Shown here piece after piece: positions 1-11,646 of a stretch of DNA of 64,000 nucleotides. This DNA comes from Rhizophagus clarus. Lineage: Eukaryota > Glomeromycota > Glomeromycetes > Glomerales > Glomeraceae. Positions within the stretch are counted from its first letter, which is position 1. Each line of letters starts with the position of its first letter. Position numbers and translations under genes: made by a program. The notes beneath the pieces are model-generated. The model saw only the letters and a program-made list of their open reading frames with translations, had not been told where the DNA came from and made no database searches. The stretch covers positions 868,001 through 932,000 of the forward strand of contig BLAL01000178.1 of NCBI GenBank assembly GCA_015698045.1, read 5' to 3'.

Positions 1-1
1 A

Positions 2-382
2 CATCACGGCGTCTTGTCTGATTTGTGTTCCTTTTTCGTATCCTTCTTGTAACCATGCAGAAGTTGATTCGTATAAATCATCAAATCTAAATCCGCGGAT
101 AAAAGATGGATAATCAAAAATTTTAGCTCTGCAATTAAGTGGAACATTAACCCCTTCAGACAAAAGGTAATCTTTAACGATTGGAGGAAAAAATGAAACG
201 TAAATTTCAATGATGTCTGAACTAGGTTTTTTAGCTAATTGGAAAGGTCGTTTCCATAGGAATCTTACTACGCTAACACACCAAGTTCTGCTTACTAAAA
301 GACAAGAATGTAATGTAGATTTTTCATATTCTAAAATGTAGAATATTTCTTCCAAGCATTCTCTTGGTAAAAGATTTGCCAT
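2..382 (-). CDS. F-box-like protein, N-terminal part, cut by the window edge
   Basis: An open frame runs from an ATG at 380-382 leftwards to the window edge without a stop, giving 127 residues. The N-terminus reads MANLLPRECLEEIF, followed by SCLLVSRTWCVSVV and LWKRPF. This is the F-box arrangement (LP..cL..If, then Cl.VsR.Wc......LW..p) that recruits target-binding proteins to SCF ubiquitin ligases. The rest, presumably leucine-rich repeats, lies outside the window. It resembles the N-terminus of the gene at 2737-4545, so the two are probably members of the same expanded fungal family. The target is unknown. Confidence 0.75.
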   Translation of the reverse strand, partial: MANLLPRECLEEIFYILEYEKSTLHSCLLVSRTWCVSVVRFLWKRPFQLAKKPSSDIIEIYVSFFPPIVKDYLLSEGVNVPLNCRAKIFDYPSFIRGFRFDDLYESTSAWLQEGYEKGTQIRQDAVM

Positions 383-2550
383 AATGAAAGAAAAAGGTAT
401 TTAAAATTGGTAAACCTGAATAAAATGAAATGAAATAAAATAAAATAATTAATTATATCATAATAAAGTAGAACGAACAACGTAGTTTGCTATTAATTAA
501 CGAGTATTAGTTTTTGATACCTGAAATATTAAATCAATGTGATAAAAAATAAATACATATATATCAAATATATATATATTATATATAGGTATTTATTTAT
601 TAATTTATTAATATGGAAAAAATTAATTATTTGTGTTAAAAATAAATACAAATAATAATAAATACGATTTTAATTAATTATTCAGAAGAGTAATTTGCTA
701 AAAAAGAGGAATTATTATTTAATACATAAATGTAAATAAAAAATAAGTCCGAGAAAAAAAAAAAAAAAACGAAACCTCGAAGAAGAAAAAAGTTTGTTTT
801 GTAATTTTTAATAAGGGGATAATCCTAAATTTTTTTAGTTTTTATATAAAAGAAATTTCCCTTTATGAGATACAAAAAATAACCATTCAGCCAAAAGCCA
901 CTTGCGTAGTTTGTACGATATTAAGAGGGGATTGATTGGACATCTTATACTAGCGTAGTCTATATACGGCTATAATTACTGTCAGGGCGGGTCGATTTCT
1001 TCTCATTGCTGCGGTATTTATTGTTTTGTATCGAGGGAAGATAGATCTACCCGTAGATCTAATGAACTTGATAGAACTTTAAGGAATATAATAAAAAAAA
1101 ATTTGATGATCTTGAAAAAGAAGTTACTGTTACGAAAATATAAAATGTTCGATTAAATAAAGCACGAAAATTTAACACGGATAATTGGTTGTAAAATATA
1201 ATTGGTAACAAAAACGTGAATTTACATTTAAAGGTTTTAAATTTATTATTATTATCATTTTTTTTGGTGAAAACCCGAAACGAGAAAAAATGATAATGGT
1301 ATAAACTGTCAATCAACTAATTATACTGATAAAAGACAGGTCGCGACAAAAGTCGTGAAAATCATTAAGCGCAAAAATATAAAATATTAACACAATATAT
1401 TATTATCATTACACAAAATATTAATTTATATGAAGATCCTTTGTCAATATAAATGGAATCAGATCGTGATGACGTGACTTATGAACTTTTCGCGCGAATG
1501 ATGTAAAATAATTTTGTTCGCAATTTATTGTTATTTTACATCAGAAGTAAGTAAAATGGACAAGATAAAAGATACAGAATTTCAATGGCTTTGTTTAAAA
1601 TTCATCTATTATGATTGTTGTCGCGCGACTTGCGTAACGCAGTATTGTATGTGACGATGTATTGTTTCAACGAAACGAAATACGTAAATTTCTCCAAACG
1701 ACACGTACAGGACAGCTTTGATAATTTATGCCACATGATCTTTCACGTGTCAATTACCCTCAGAACTTTCAACTTCGTTTCAAGTTTATATACCAGAATT
1801 TCGTATCACGAGCTCCCTTACAATTTTTAATCACAACCGGATTTTGACTTTAATGGAAATTATTTACTCGAACCAGGTAGGCTTTTTTAAAAGACAAAGA
1901 ATATATTCCGATTAACGTCCATCTAAAAATAAACAAACGCAATTAAAAAAAACATTTTCACAGACATGCAAATTATATATATGAATGGGAAATAATAACA
2001 TGCATTACATTGATATGTTGCAGAAGTAAGAACATTTGATTTTTTTGATTACTGAACAATGAAATTTTTGATTTATATTATTATAATTCATCTTTTTTCT
2101 TCGATTTATTTGGTCTTAAATAAATAAAAAAAAAAAATAAAAATACAGTTCGCCTCAATGTTCATAATGGTTTTGGTTAATCTTTATCTTAAGAAATTCT
2201 TAAATTGAATATGATTATATATATATAAATGTCTCCTTTACGAGATAAGAGACATATGTATATATATACGCATAAATACTTATGTATATACATATAAATA
2301 AATAAGTGAATGAATGAATGGATGGATGGATGGATTGGATGGAGAAATGAATGAACGAGAACTTTTCTAATAAATAAATAAATAAAATTCTTTTTCTTCT
2401 TCTTCTTCTTCTTCATCATCATCAAAAGTAGCATAATTCTTTTTTTTTCGGAACTTTTCTAATAAAAATTCTTTTTTTTTCTCTTTCTTCTTCATAATCA
2501 TCATAATCATCATCTTCGGAAAGTAATATCACTCTTCACTCTTTTTTTTT

Positions 2551-2581
<31 letters not shown>

Positions 2582-2660
2582 GTTCTGAACTTTTCTAATA
2601 AATAATAATAATAATAATAATAAATCCTTCTTCTTCTTCTCTTCTTCTTCGTAACGTTAT

Positions 2661-2701
<41 letters not shown>

Positions 2702-2736
2702 AAGCTTTTGCATAATATTTATACATATTTATCATT
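383..2736. other. AT-rich intergenic region between two leftward F-box genes
   Basis: I see no convincing gene here. Short open frames are low-complexity translations without recognisable domains. The stretch 900-1060 and the one around 1320-1830 are less AT-rich and contain CG-containing words, so they may be promoter or old repeat remnants, but nothing specific can be supported. Confidence 0.5.
2186..2700. repeat. Microsatellite cluster downstream of the F-box/LRR gene
   Basis: The region holds stacked simple repeats: TA and ATAC-type steps near 2215-2300, GAAT/GGAT units near 2310-2345, TTC runs near 2390-2415 and 2630-2650, an ATA run near 2600-2623, and poly-T tracts near 2555-2580 and 2665-2695. 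The segment with 'gaacttttctaataa' recurs three times (near 2358, 2452 and 2586), so part of it may have grown by local duplication. Confidence 0.8.
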
Positions 2737-4545
2737 TTACCAATTAAAATCATAATTATTGATTTTGAAATCATGTTCCTTAATAACATTTAAGTATGAA
2801 TGTTGTGAATTCTGAAAACCAAGTTCTAGATTATCATTTACCTCTTTAACCTTTCCCAAAAAAATTTTTAATCCTTTAACACTAAATGGTAATTCTTTCT
2901 TATTTCTAATTTCAAACCATTGTAAATCTTTAGGAATATTTTGACCCAATTCTTCCATATAATCATCCCAATTTAATTGTTCATTAAATGTAAAAGTAAC
3001 ACTTAACTTTTGTAAGTGAATAAGAGATTTAAAGATTAAAAGTAATTCATTAGGAAATATAATTTCAAGATATAAATTTTCAACTTGAGTACAATGATTT
3101 GTTAAAATTTGAATTCTTTTAAAACTTTCTTCCAAATTATATGAAGAAATTGAAGAAATTGGATTCAATGTATTAAATAATAATTGGGAAGTTAAATTAA
3201 TTTGAGGAAATGAATTTGATTTCCAACTCAAATAAATATTTTTTAAATTGATATTTGAAATTTGAAAAAATTCTGTAATAAAATTTAAATCTTGTTCATA
3301 ACAAATAACTTTTAAATTGTTTAATTTTGTTAAAGAATGTTGAAAAGGGGTTAAAGAATTAATTGATACACAATTATTTAATTCAAGTGTATGTAATTTA
3401 TTACATTTTTTGATCATATAATCTAAAGTATTTTTTTGAATAGTTTTTAAATTCGTTTTTGTAAGTTTAAGTTGATTTAAAGAAGGAGGATGATTATTAT
3501 TATTGTTCTTCTTATTAATTGTTGATGGTTTTTGAGATTGAAATAATTTCTGTATATGAGGAGGTAATTGAACTTGATTATATTGATCATCAAAAAGTGA
3601 TTGAAAAATTTGTTCATAAATTGAAAAATTATAAAAATTTGAATAATTTAAATCTATATATGTTAAATAATTTTGAGATGAAACAAGGGATGCTAAAGCT
3701 TTACCCAATTTTAAAGAAACAATATCATAAATTTTGATAGAATTTATAAATTTACAATTTTTCGTCATGATTGTAAGAAGATCGTGAGTAGGTTTATCAT
3801 CACTTAACGAACCACATGAAAATTCTTTTAATGCATAAAATAATTGATTAGAAGAATTTGAAGAAGAATTTGAAGAAGAAGATAAAGAAGAAAAAGATGA
3901 TGAAGAAGTGGAAGAGAAAGAAGATGATGATAATAATGATAGATTATTATTATATAATGAAGAAGGTCGAATATTATGTTGTGATGATAAAATCTTGACA
4001 AAATTTGATAAAAAATCACAATTATAAATTTCTAAGGAATGTAATTTGATGCAACCTTTCAATAAAACTTTTGATAATTCTTGTTCAACCAATTGTTTTT
4101 GTAATTTAAAATGCCATTCATCATTAGATGACATAGTCTGAAGTTTCTTTTGTAATTCACTTTGTGATGAAAATTTAATATTTTTTATTCTAAAGATTAA
4201 TGGAATTAAATCAAAAGTATTTTGATCTATAATTAAACCTTGTAAATAAGAAATATAATCGAATAAAGGTTTACGAGGAAACTCCGACATATTAATCCCA
4301 GAATTTAATAATTTTTTTCTAGAATCTTCTGAAATACAAGAAAGATAGGTTCTAGTTATCATATTACATCTTTCTTTAGATGGACCAGCTATCTTAAACG
4401 GATATTTCCATAGATAAGGAACAACCACCGTACACCAGAATCTATTTACCATTAAACAGGAATACAAATCCTTTGTTTCGGAAAGATTTGAAAGAATATT
4501 TTCTAAACATTCTGGTAACAATTGTTGTGAATATTGTTGTGGCAT
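2737..4545 (-). CDS. F-box / leucine-rich repeat protein
   Basis: A 602-residue protein counted from the first ATG at 4543-4545; the open frame extends slightly upstream only through a GTG. Residues about 8-55 form an F-box (LLPECLENIL, then YSCLMVNRFWCTVV and LWKYPF). The remainder contains irregular leucine-rich repeats such as 'CIKLHSLEIYNC' and 'CNKLHTLELNNC'. A serine-rich low-complexity stretch lies near 200-240. Such proteins serve as substrate receptors of SCF ubiquitin ligases and are greatly expanded in arbuscular mycorrhizal fungi. No intron is needed to keep the frame open. The substrate cannot be told from sequence. Confidence 0.85.
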   Translation of the reverse strand: MPQQYSQQLLPECLENILSNLSETKDLYSCLMVNRFWCTVVVPYLWKYPFKIAGPSKERCNMITRTYLSCISEDSRKKLLNSGINMSEFPRKPLFDYISYLQGLIIDQNTFDLIPLIFRIKNIKFSSQSELQKKLQTMSSNDEWHFKLQKQLVEQELSKVLLKGCIKLHSLEIYNCDFLSNFVKILSSQHNIRPSSLYNNNLSLLSSSSFSSTSSSSFSSLSSSSNSSSNSSNQLFYALKEFSCGSLSDDKPTHDLLTIMTKNCKFINSIKIYDIVSLKLGKALASLVSSQNYLTYIDLNYSNFYNFSIYEQIFQSLFDDQYNQVQLPPHIQKLFQSQKPSTINKKNNNNNHPPSLNQLKLTKTNLKTIQKNTLDYMIKKCNKLHTLELNNCVSINSLTPFQHSLTKLNNLKVICYEQDLNFITEFFQISNINLKNIYLSWKSNSFPQINLTSQLLFNTLNPISSISSYNLEESFKRIQILTNHCTQVENLYLEIIFPNELLLIFKSLIHLQKLSVTFTFNEQLNWDDYMEELGQNIPKDLQWFEIRNKKELPFSVKGLKIFLGKVKEVNDNLELGFQNSQHSYLNVIKEHDFKINNYDFNW

Positions 4546-6506
4546 AGGTAAAGTTTGTTGTTTCACCTCAATTTGAATAATTTTGGTGTAATGAATTCAA
4601 AGTGGATACTGTTAGCAAAAAATTTAAAAGAGTTTCTAAAAAAAAAAAAATTTGAAAAGGAAGAAAAAAAAAATATGAAGATAATACAACCTACAATGGG
4701 ACCTTTTTTGATATTCCTACTTACTTATTTTGGTTTGTGGCGTACAATCAATTATGTAAGAACGAACAGAAATAATGAATACTTGGGTCTACGGAGAAAG
4801 ATGAGTGGACGGCTATTTTTATATATGATATTTTTTTTTTGCTGCGGTATAACAATAATCATTTTTGGTAAAAAAGAAAGAGAGAGAGAACTTGCATATT
4901 AAAAAAAGAAAAAAGAAAAAAAAAAAAGAAATTTTTAGTAAGAAACTGAAACTTAAAAATCGTTAATCAAACTTATAAACAATTAAGCATGTAATAATTG
5001 TAATATTATTTATATAAAAGTGTATCTTGCATGAAAATGAATGAAAATGTCAAATGAATTCTCTCTTTTATAGCAACAGATTTGCAACTTTTCCTAAAAA
5101 GTGGTGAGTCGCAGTAAAGTCACGTGAAGTGGTTCGATCGCCGTAAATTCCGTGGATCTCATGTGACTGCTACAGGATAGCAGAAATCAGTTACAATTAC
5201 AAGATAACAAATAGGTTTTTTACTTTTGGTTGTTATTGTTTACGACCAAATTTTTTTTAAACAAAAAAAAAAGAAAAGCGGCGAGTTGTCGCTCAATTAG
5301 ATGCTTTGCATTATCTTATCTCTTTTTATCAGATATACTTTATTAGTCTTAAGAGATTTATTACAATAAATCACGATATCACTATATCATACTGTAAAAT
5401 TAATTAATAATAACTAAGAAAAAGAATAAAAAGGAAAAAATAAACTCCCATATGCAAAATATGCAAAGGAGTTGTGAAAATAATTAACCAATAATGTAAA
5501 TAATTTCTCCATTTAATCTTTTATTTTCCTTAAAAAAGTAATAAAAGTGAACATCACTTTATTATACGCAAAAAAAAAAATATGGACGGAAAAAGGTAGT
5601 AAGAAATTAATTTAAATTTTTCCCTTTTATATTACAAATAAATGGACACAGATTTACAACAATAAGTCATTCGGGATATCAAAAAACGGAAGTTAATTTT
5701 TTGTTGGTAAAAACCTGTTATATTTGTTTATGCTTAAGCGGTTCATTCCTGTTGTACAAGATTCCCTATCATTCATTCTATGACGAGATGTCCAAGATGG
5801 ATTTCTTAGATTTTTCCATGAATCTTTTTTATTCCTTTTGATAAGGAGGGGTCACATTTTTTTTATTATTAATTAAAGTTTTCGCGTGTATTAAATATTA
5901 TGATTATCAATTAATGAGATTGCCAATTATCTTGTTTAAACACGTAACAAAAACGTACAAACATATCGTTGTAGCATGATTTTATCGATTTAAGCCCACT
6001 TTTTAAACAAAGAATCACTCCACTCCCCATTTAGCAAATCTAATTTTTAGTAAATATTCATTTGAATCTGCCATAATAATTTCCGATGTTTCATATTTAA
6101 TGCGGGAATATCCTCCAAATTCTTGAACTTTCATGAAATTTATCTCCAAGTTTCAGGTTCTTTTTTTTTATTCACTATATATATATTAATGTCAAAATTT
6201 TTTATGACCTTGTAATACAATACTGATTGACGTTACTTGTACTTAGTGTTTCATTTTTCATTTATTCCTTTTTAATTCTTTTTTCCTTCGTATATTTAAA
6301 CCCTTCGGTTTTTCTCTCTCATCAATCTTGTGGTGATATTTTTTCTTCGTCCCAGGTTCCCTTCCCTTCTTTTTTTTCCTTTGCTTTTTCTCCCTTTGAT
6401 AGGTTACACATTCTTAATTTACGAAAGCCACCATTATAAAACTTTTTGAATTTTTGATAAATTCAAAAAAAAACCCCTTTTTTTAATATATACATATCAT
6501 AAAAAA
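4546..6506. other. Divergent intergenic region between F-box/LRR gene and kinase
   Basis: This 1.96-kb spacer should hold the promoters of the leftward F-box gene and the rightward kinase. A pyrimidine-rich tract (about 6240-6420, with CCCTTCCCTTC-type runs) lies just before the kinase start and looks like a fungal 5' leader. An open frame at 4555-4902 and one at 6227-6439 have biased composition and no domain, and I do not call them genes. Confidence 0.5.
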
Positions 6507-7847
6507 ATGGCAAGACTTTTTGATAGTATTAAGATAAAATATAGATCTCACAATTGTAAAGATTGTAAGAGTAAAAGGAAAAACAACAAAATAAACCCTT
6601 CAGCAAATTATATTTGGTGTGAAGTTTGTTCTCCTATTCACCTTCAAAGAGGATTCTCCTCTTGGTCAAGTGGTAATAAAGAAGTGGATGAATTTATAAA
6701 ATTTCAACAAATTAAGACAAAAAAATCCGGTAATTTAATAGAATGGATACCTTATGACAGGCTAACAGAAATCAATCACGTAGCACAAGGGGGTTTCTCT
6801 ACTGTTTATTCTGCTACATGGTTGGATGGTTTAATTCAAGGTTGGAATTTTGAACAAAAACGATGGAAAAGATATGGAAAGACCAAAGTTGCCTTAAAAG
6901 TTCTCCAAGATTCACAAAACATTTCATCAGAGTTCTTGGAAGAGGTAAATTAATTTATTAAAAAGTTATATTAAATCATCATGCTTAACAAATTAATTTT
7001 TTTTTTTTTTTTTTTTTTAATATAACAGTTACATTTGTATTTACAACGTGGTTCCGCGTACGTTGCAAAATGTTTTGGTTTCACCAGAGAACCAAAATCG
7101 AATAATTACGCCATGGTTCTCGAATATGCGGAAAATGGAAATTTAAGAAATTATTTGGAAAAGTCAAAATCCATCGATTGGTATCAAAAGGTTGAAATTT
7201 TAAAACAAATTGGTCACCACCTTTGTAGACTTCATGAAAAAGAGATCATTCATAAAGATTTCCATATGGGAAACATTTTACATGAAACCAATCATCGTAT
7301 TGAGGATTTTTTAATTATAAGCGATTTAGGTGTTTGTCAACCTATAAGCAGGAAGCCTTGTTTTGTTACGCAATCATCTGAAATCTATGGTGTGTTACCT
7401 TACATGGCACCAGAAGTTTTAAAAGATTATTCTTATAGTAAAGCTTCTGATATTTACGCTTTTGGTGGAATTATCTATGAAATTGTAACCGGTTATCCTC
7501 CTTTTTATGATAGACCTCATGATTTTCAACTTGCTTTAGATATTTGTAATGGTGTTCATCCCAATATTCCTGAACACGTACCTAAATCTATCGCTAATTT
7601 GTTATTAAGATGTTGGGAACCAAATCCCAAAAAAAGAATTACTGCAATAGAAATTTTTAGTATGATCAGATGTTGTTTTCTTTATGAAGATGAAAATAAA
7701 TTGTCTTCTAGGTTAATGAAAGAAATAGAGGAATCTAAATCTGTTGATCAAGCATATCCGGCAGAGCAAATAAAAATTCATCCCGAGGCTGTTTACGTTA
7801 GTCGACTTCTTTCTTTTCCTAAACTTGAAGAATATTTGAAAATTTAA
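6507..7847 (+). CDS. TKL-like protein kinase, two exons
   Basis: Exon 1 is 6507-6944 and exon 2 is 7029-7847. The intron starts GTAAAT, ends in a poly-T tract plus AACAG, and the join keeps the frame (...EFLEE/LHLYLQRG...), giving 418 residues. The N-terminus has a Cys-pair module (CKDCKSK, CEVC). The kinase domain shows a glycine loop (AQGGFSTVYSA), the VAIK lysine (KVALKVL), a catalytic loop IIHKDFHMGNIL, DLG in place of DFG, and MAPEVL. HKD replaces the usual HRD. This architecture is typical of the hugely expanded tyrosine-kinase-like family of Rhizophagus. It probably still binds ATP, since lysine, both aspartates and the asparagine are present. Confidence 0.9.
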
Positions 7848-9962
7848 TTTGTTTTTTAGTTTAAATTCATTCATTTATTTATGCTTTTAAAAATTTGGGG
7901 CAAGAACGGGCATGAAATGCTGGATAGATATCTATTGTTTTTTTTGTCAATATCGGATATAAGAAATGTATATTAGTTTATTGAGCTATTTATTATTTAT
8001 AAACCTGTTTAGTTTGTTTTATATATATATATATATATATTTATCTTTGTTACAATTTAATGATATTTAAAAAAAAAAATGAAAATAAAGACATTTAAAT
8101 TGTACAGCGTTATAGCACAATCGACTAAATTTAAAATTTTTTTTTTTACTTTTTTACACTTGAGATTCGGGTCTGTTAATGCTTAGTAGAATCCCTTTTT
8201 TCTAAGATAAAAGCACAGTTATAATCTTTTAAAAATAAATGTTTGGTTCAAATTTTTGATTTTTGATTATATTATACTATAGCTCTATTCTTTTTTTTTT
8301 TGATGAAATCGTATATACATTTATTAGATTAGATAGGATTACATAGCAATCTCTTCTATTCTACATGCAATACTCCCAGCATAAGCCAGTCCAAACATTC
8401 ACCCCTATAGCTCTATTCTTATATAAACGATTAATATAGATAGATAATTAATCTTTTTAAAAATAGGATTTTAAAATAATTTTTTATTTCAATAAAATAT
8501 ATGTAAAAACAATATATTATAAAATTATAATTATAAAGGGTTTTTAAATATAAATATTTATATTATATTAAATTTAATATTAATTAATATTAAATAATTA
8601 ATATTAATATACAGTAATTAGTAAATATTTAATAAATTTTTTTAAAATAAAAAATTATTATTATTATTATTATTATTATTTTTTAATGAAATAAAAAATT
8701 ATTATTTAATTTATTATAATAATTATTGTGTTGAAATACATCTCTTTATTTGATTAAAAGTGAAAATTATATAATAATTGCAACTTTATATTAAAAGAAT
8801 ACTTCTAACTTTTGAGGATCATTCTAAATATCTATCTACTAAAAAGTAAAAATTAAAAGTATTAAATGAAATATTATAAAATATAAGTAATAAATAAACT
8901 AAATTAAAAGAAAAATCCTCTAACAACACCTTCAAAATGTGTCTTAAAAATTTTTAAAAAATGTATAATAAATCATATAGAAAATATAAACTTAAAATTC
9001 TACACTAATTTATATAATCTTATTTTATCTTTTATACAGTATTTCTAAATAATTAGAATAACTTTATACCAGTAGATAAGCAATTACTATTTAAAGTGAA
9101 AGTAAAGTACTTTTTTTATTATTATAAAATAATTATAATAGTAACCTATTTGAACAGCCAGGATTTCTTAATTACTGAAAATACCATATTCATTTTTTCT
9201 TAACAAATCTTTTTAATTTTTAACCAAATATTTTAAAAAGTGAAAAATAAGTGATCTGAGAAAAAATATATATTTAATTTACTATAAAAAATTTAAAAAA
9301 AAAAGAAAAAAAATATTTTAAATTACACTAAAAAACAATATAAATTTGATAATTATAATCTCTTTTTTTTTAGTATATAAAATATATTGAAATAAGTTTT
9401 AAATTTAGTTTAAACTATTGGAATTTAAAAATACAAATAATTCAAGTTTTATTTTAGAAATATTGGGTTTAAAGTAGAATAAAATTTATAAAATCATTAA
9501 GTTAAAAAACTATTATAATATTTATATAATTTAACATATACTTGATGATTATAAATAAAATCATGTCTAGAGTAATTGTAAAAGATTATTTAATATTAGA
9601 ATCCTTTCAATTAAATATGATAAATCATATAATAATTTTGGTAAAAATAATTGAAAAATATTTAGTTGTTATAAAAAAAGTAATATTTTGATTAAGAAGT
9701 AAAAATTAAAAATACAGTAAAATTGTACAAATAAAACTATTTTAAAATATATTAATCTTTATATTATTTTATTTAAAAACTTTTACAATTATATGAAACA
9801 TATAAGATTATTAATATATTTAATAAAAAATATTATTATCTAGTATTTTGCTAACTTTTTGTATTATTATATAATATTTTATTTTTACTAAATTCTTTTA
9901 AAAATTTAATAGTTTGAAACTATAATATTAATACATATTTATTAGTTTATTAAAATTATATT
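7848..9962. other. AT-rich spacer between kinase and mobile element
   Basis: Apart from the small retroposon at 8277-8420, this stretch is extremely AT-rich with no open frame above about 60 codons and no domain. It looks like degenerate intergenic DNA and probably served as the target region for insertion of the large element. Confidence 0.6.
8277..8420 (-). mobile_element. Short SINE-like retroposon with 16-bp target duplication
   Basis: The 16-mer CTATAGCTCTATTCTT occurs at 8277-8292 and again at 8405-8420. Between them lies a 112-bp body that begins with a run of T, which is a poly(A) tail on the minus strand. A perfect 16-bp flanking duplication plus a poly(A) tail is the signature of LINE-mediated retroposition. 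The body contains GGATTACATA and AATCT words that recur in the insertion at 58308-58449, so both may belong to one family. I found no clear A and B boxes. Confidence 0.75.
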
Positions 9963-9963
9963 A
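9957..9963 (+). repeat. Target-site duplication, left copy (TATATTA)
   Basis: TATATTA lies directly outside the left inverted repeat and is repeated at 51611-51617 outside the right one. Seven bases match. The exact element boundary is ambiguous by one base, so the true duplication may be 6 bp as in Polintons. The AT-rich target makes a chance match possible, but the position at both ends argues for a real duplication. Confidence 0.75.
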
Positions 9964-10050
9964 GTAGGCATCACTATAATTATAGTGATGCCTACTTACA
10001 CCATAGTGATACCTACTTATTGATATTGATACCTACTTACTTATTTTACA
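9964..10050. repeat. Terminal 32-bp perfect palindrome plus short direct repeats
   Basis: Bases 9964-9995 read identically on both strands (half-site GTAGGCATCACTATAA). They are followed by two further copies of the inner word TGATRCCTACTTA near 10006-10021 and 10026-10040. The same structure closes the right end (51579-51610 is the palindrome). Each end could fold into a hairpin, and the repeated words are natural binding sites for the integrase or an origin-binding protein. The role is inferred. Confidence 0.9.
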
Positions 10051-10784
10051 CGTCTATGCCCTTTCTAATGCTTTATTGCTATCCATTCGTTTTTACTGGT
10101 CTGTAGTTGTTTGGTTGCTTTATAGTTATTTGCTTGTTTTCATTGCTCTGCGGTCTTTTTATGGCCAAGATACTAGGCTGACGTTTATTGCTTAAATCAC
10201 GTTAAGGTCGGGTGGCGCAGTAATTCGATCTAGATCCGCGATTAATTTCGGCTGATCTTTTAGACACATGATTTGAGGTTCCAACTTGGTGCCATGGTAG
10301 TGACCTGGTAGCTACTGTGGAACTGCCATGGAACTGGCAGGGAACTGGTAGTTTGCCAGTTTGGATGCCGAAATATTATGTCTAAAGAACTGGCCGAATT
10401 TATGGAGCGATTTTTGACTGCGCCTTACTGCGCCGGTCACGTGATCCTGTTCAGTGTCTGAACACCCTCTGTTATCTGGTTGTTACTAGTTCCGTATACT
10501 ATGGCCGGCCCATTTAATTGCCAGAAGTGTACCATTTCGCAATCTAACTATTGTCTATTAGTTGCCAGTATATGTATGCTGATTTCATGCTTATCTGGAT
10601 AAGGGTGCATTCATATTGTATTTCCAGTTGGTTAGGTGCGATATGTATTATTTTGGCCTGATCTATTTGATTGCCAGAAGTGCACCATCTCATAATCCAA
10701 TTATTGCCGGCATATTGGTAAGATGCTGTAAGGCCCGATTATGGTTTAAACTAGGTCGAGGCAATATGTATGCCAATTTTTGAG

Positions 10785-11225
10785 CGTCACTAGTGTCACT
10801 AGTTCCGAATACTAACTGGTGACAGAACTAGTGACGGGTTTGCTATCTTTCTTGAGGTTATTATGTTATTTTATTCCTTTCTTGATTACTGTCACTAGTG
10901 TCACTAGTAAAAGTAGTAATTTCTAGGAAAAAAAAATCGAAATTTTCTATGATACTTCTATCATGGTGTATATGTATTGTGATATGGTGTATATGTATTG
11001 TGATATAGTGTATGTATGATATAGGTGGTGTATGTATGCTATAAAAAATAAAAAAAAAGTTAGGAGACTCGGATTTTTCTAGTGACACTAGTGACACTGG
11101 TGACACTCATCAAGAAAAGCTTCTTTCGGCCTAGGATTCTTAAAGAGCCTATCGTCTGCGTCACTGGCTTCTGTCACCAGCTTTTTTTTTCTAGTGACAC
11201 GATCCCAAAGGGATCCACTAGTGAT
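10785..11225. repeat. Clustered CACTAGTGAC-type iterons and ATGTATTGTGATAT repeats in the left TIR
   Basis: The words GTCACTAGTGTCACTAGT and their reverse complement recur near 10787, 10823, 10890, 11080 and 11190. A separate tandem with GGTGTATATGTATTGTGATAT steps spans about 10973-11040. Dense short inverted and direct repeats near an element end suit a replication origin or transposase binding array. The mirror copy lies at about 50350-50790. Function is inferred from position only. Confidence 0.7.
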
Positions 11226-11529
11226 AAGTTGTATTATTTTTGTTTACCTCTAAATTACCTACCAGTATCTCCGCCGAAGCCAACTTAGCCTGCTTTTTCT
11301 GATGATAATGCTCTCTTGATCTATATTTTTTTGCATGTGTATCGCAATAGTCATATTTGGATCTTGTATTCTCTTCACACCCGGGTTCTTTGCAAGGAAC
11401 TTGCCTAGATTTTCGATGGACTTTACATCCCTTTGGATGATAGCATCTCCGATTGCACACTTCTCCAGTCCTAAGAATATATGGACAATAATAAAAATTC
11501 CAGAGTGTCACCTTTTTTCCGCCTCCCAT
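11218..11529 (-). CDS. Small Cys/His-rich protein inside the left TIR
   Basis: A 103-residue basic protein starting MGGGKKVTLW. It has two putative zinc-binding clusters: CNRRCYHPKGCKVHRK (residues about 27-42) and CKEPGC...YDYCDTHAKK (about 46-70). A near-identical copy lies in the right TIR at 50046-50357, differing for example Y versus H after AKK. A diverged relative is at 34327-34554 with the same CGR.C.R..GC..HWKS and YC.KHAKK pattern. It is transcribed outwards, divergent from the polymerase gene with 117 bp between the starts. A DNA-binding or regulatory role at the element ends is plausible but not shown. I do not recognise the family. Confidence 0.7.
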   Translation of the reverse strand: MGGGKKVTLWNFYYCPYILRTGEVCNRRCYHPKGCKVHRKSRQVPCKEPGCEENTRSKYDYCDTHAKKYRSREHYHQKKQAKLASAEILVGNLEVNKNNTTYH

Positions 11530-11646
11530 TTGTATATATCAATTAATAATGTCGGGGAATTATTTTCATTTTAAACTTTTTTCTTGTGAATAATATACCT
11601 CGAGATTTGGTATAACTATAAATTATCGTAAATTGCTTGAGAAAAA
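11530..11646. promoter_or_regulatory. Divergent promoter inside the left TIR
   Basis: This 117-bp gap separates the starts of the outward zinc-protein gene and the inward polymerase gene. It contains TATATATC near 11532 and AATAATATACC near 11589, which could act as TATA-like elements. Because it lies in the TIR, the right-end copy (49929-50045) drives the primase gene in the same way. Confidence 0.55.

Noticed and set aside
2189-2434. A leftward 81-codon gene
   Set aside because: It is a translation of microsatellites.
4555-4902. A rightward 115-codon gene
   Set aside because: It overlaps the start of the F-box/LRR gene on the other strand, has A-rich low-complexity composition and no domain.
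6227-6439. A 70-codon gene before the kinase
   Set aside because: It is a translation of a pyrimidine-rich leader and has no coding texture.
10785-11225. A CRISPR-like array
   Set aside because: The repeats are short, overlapping and palindromic without spacers of constant size, and the organism is eukaryotic.
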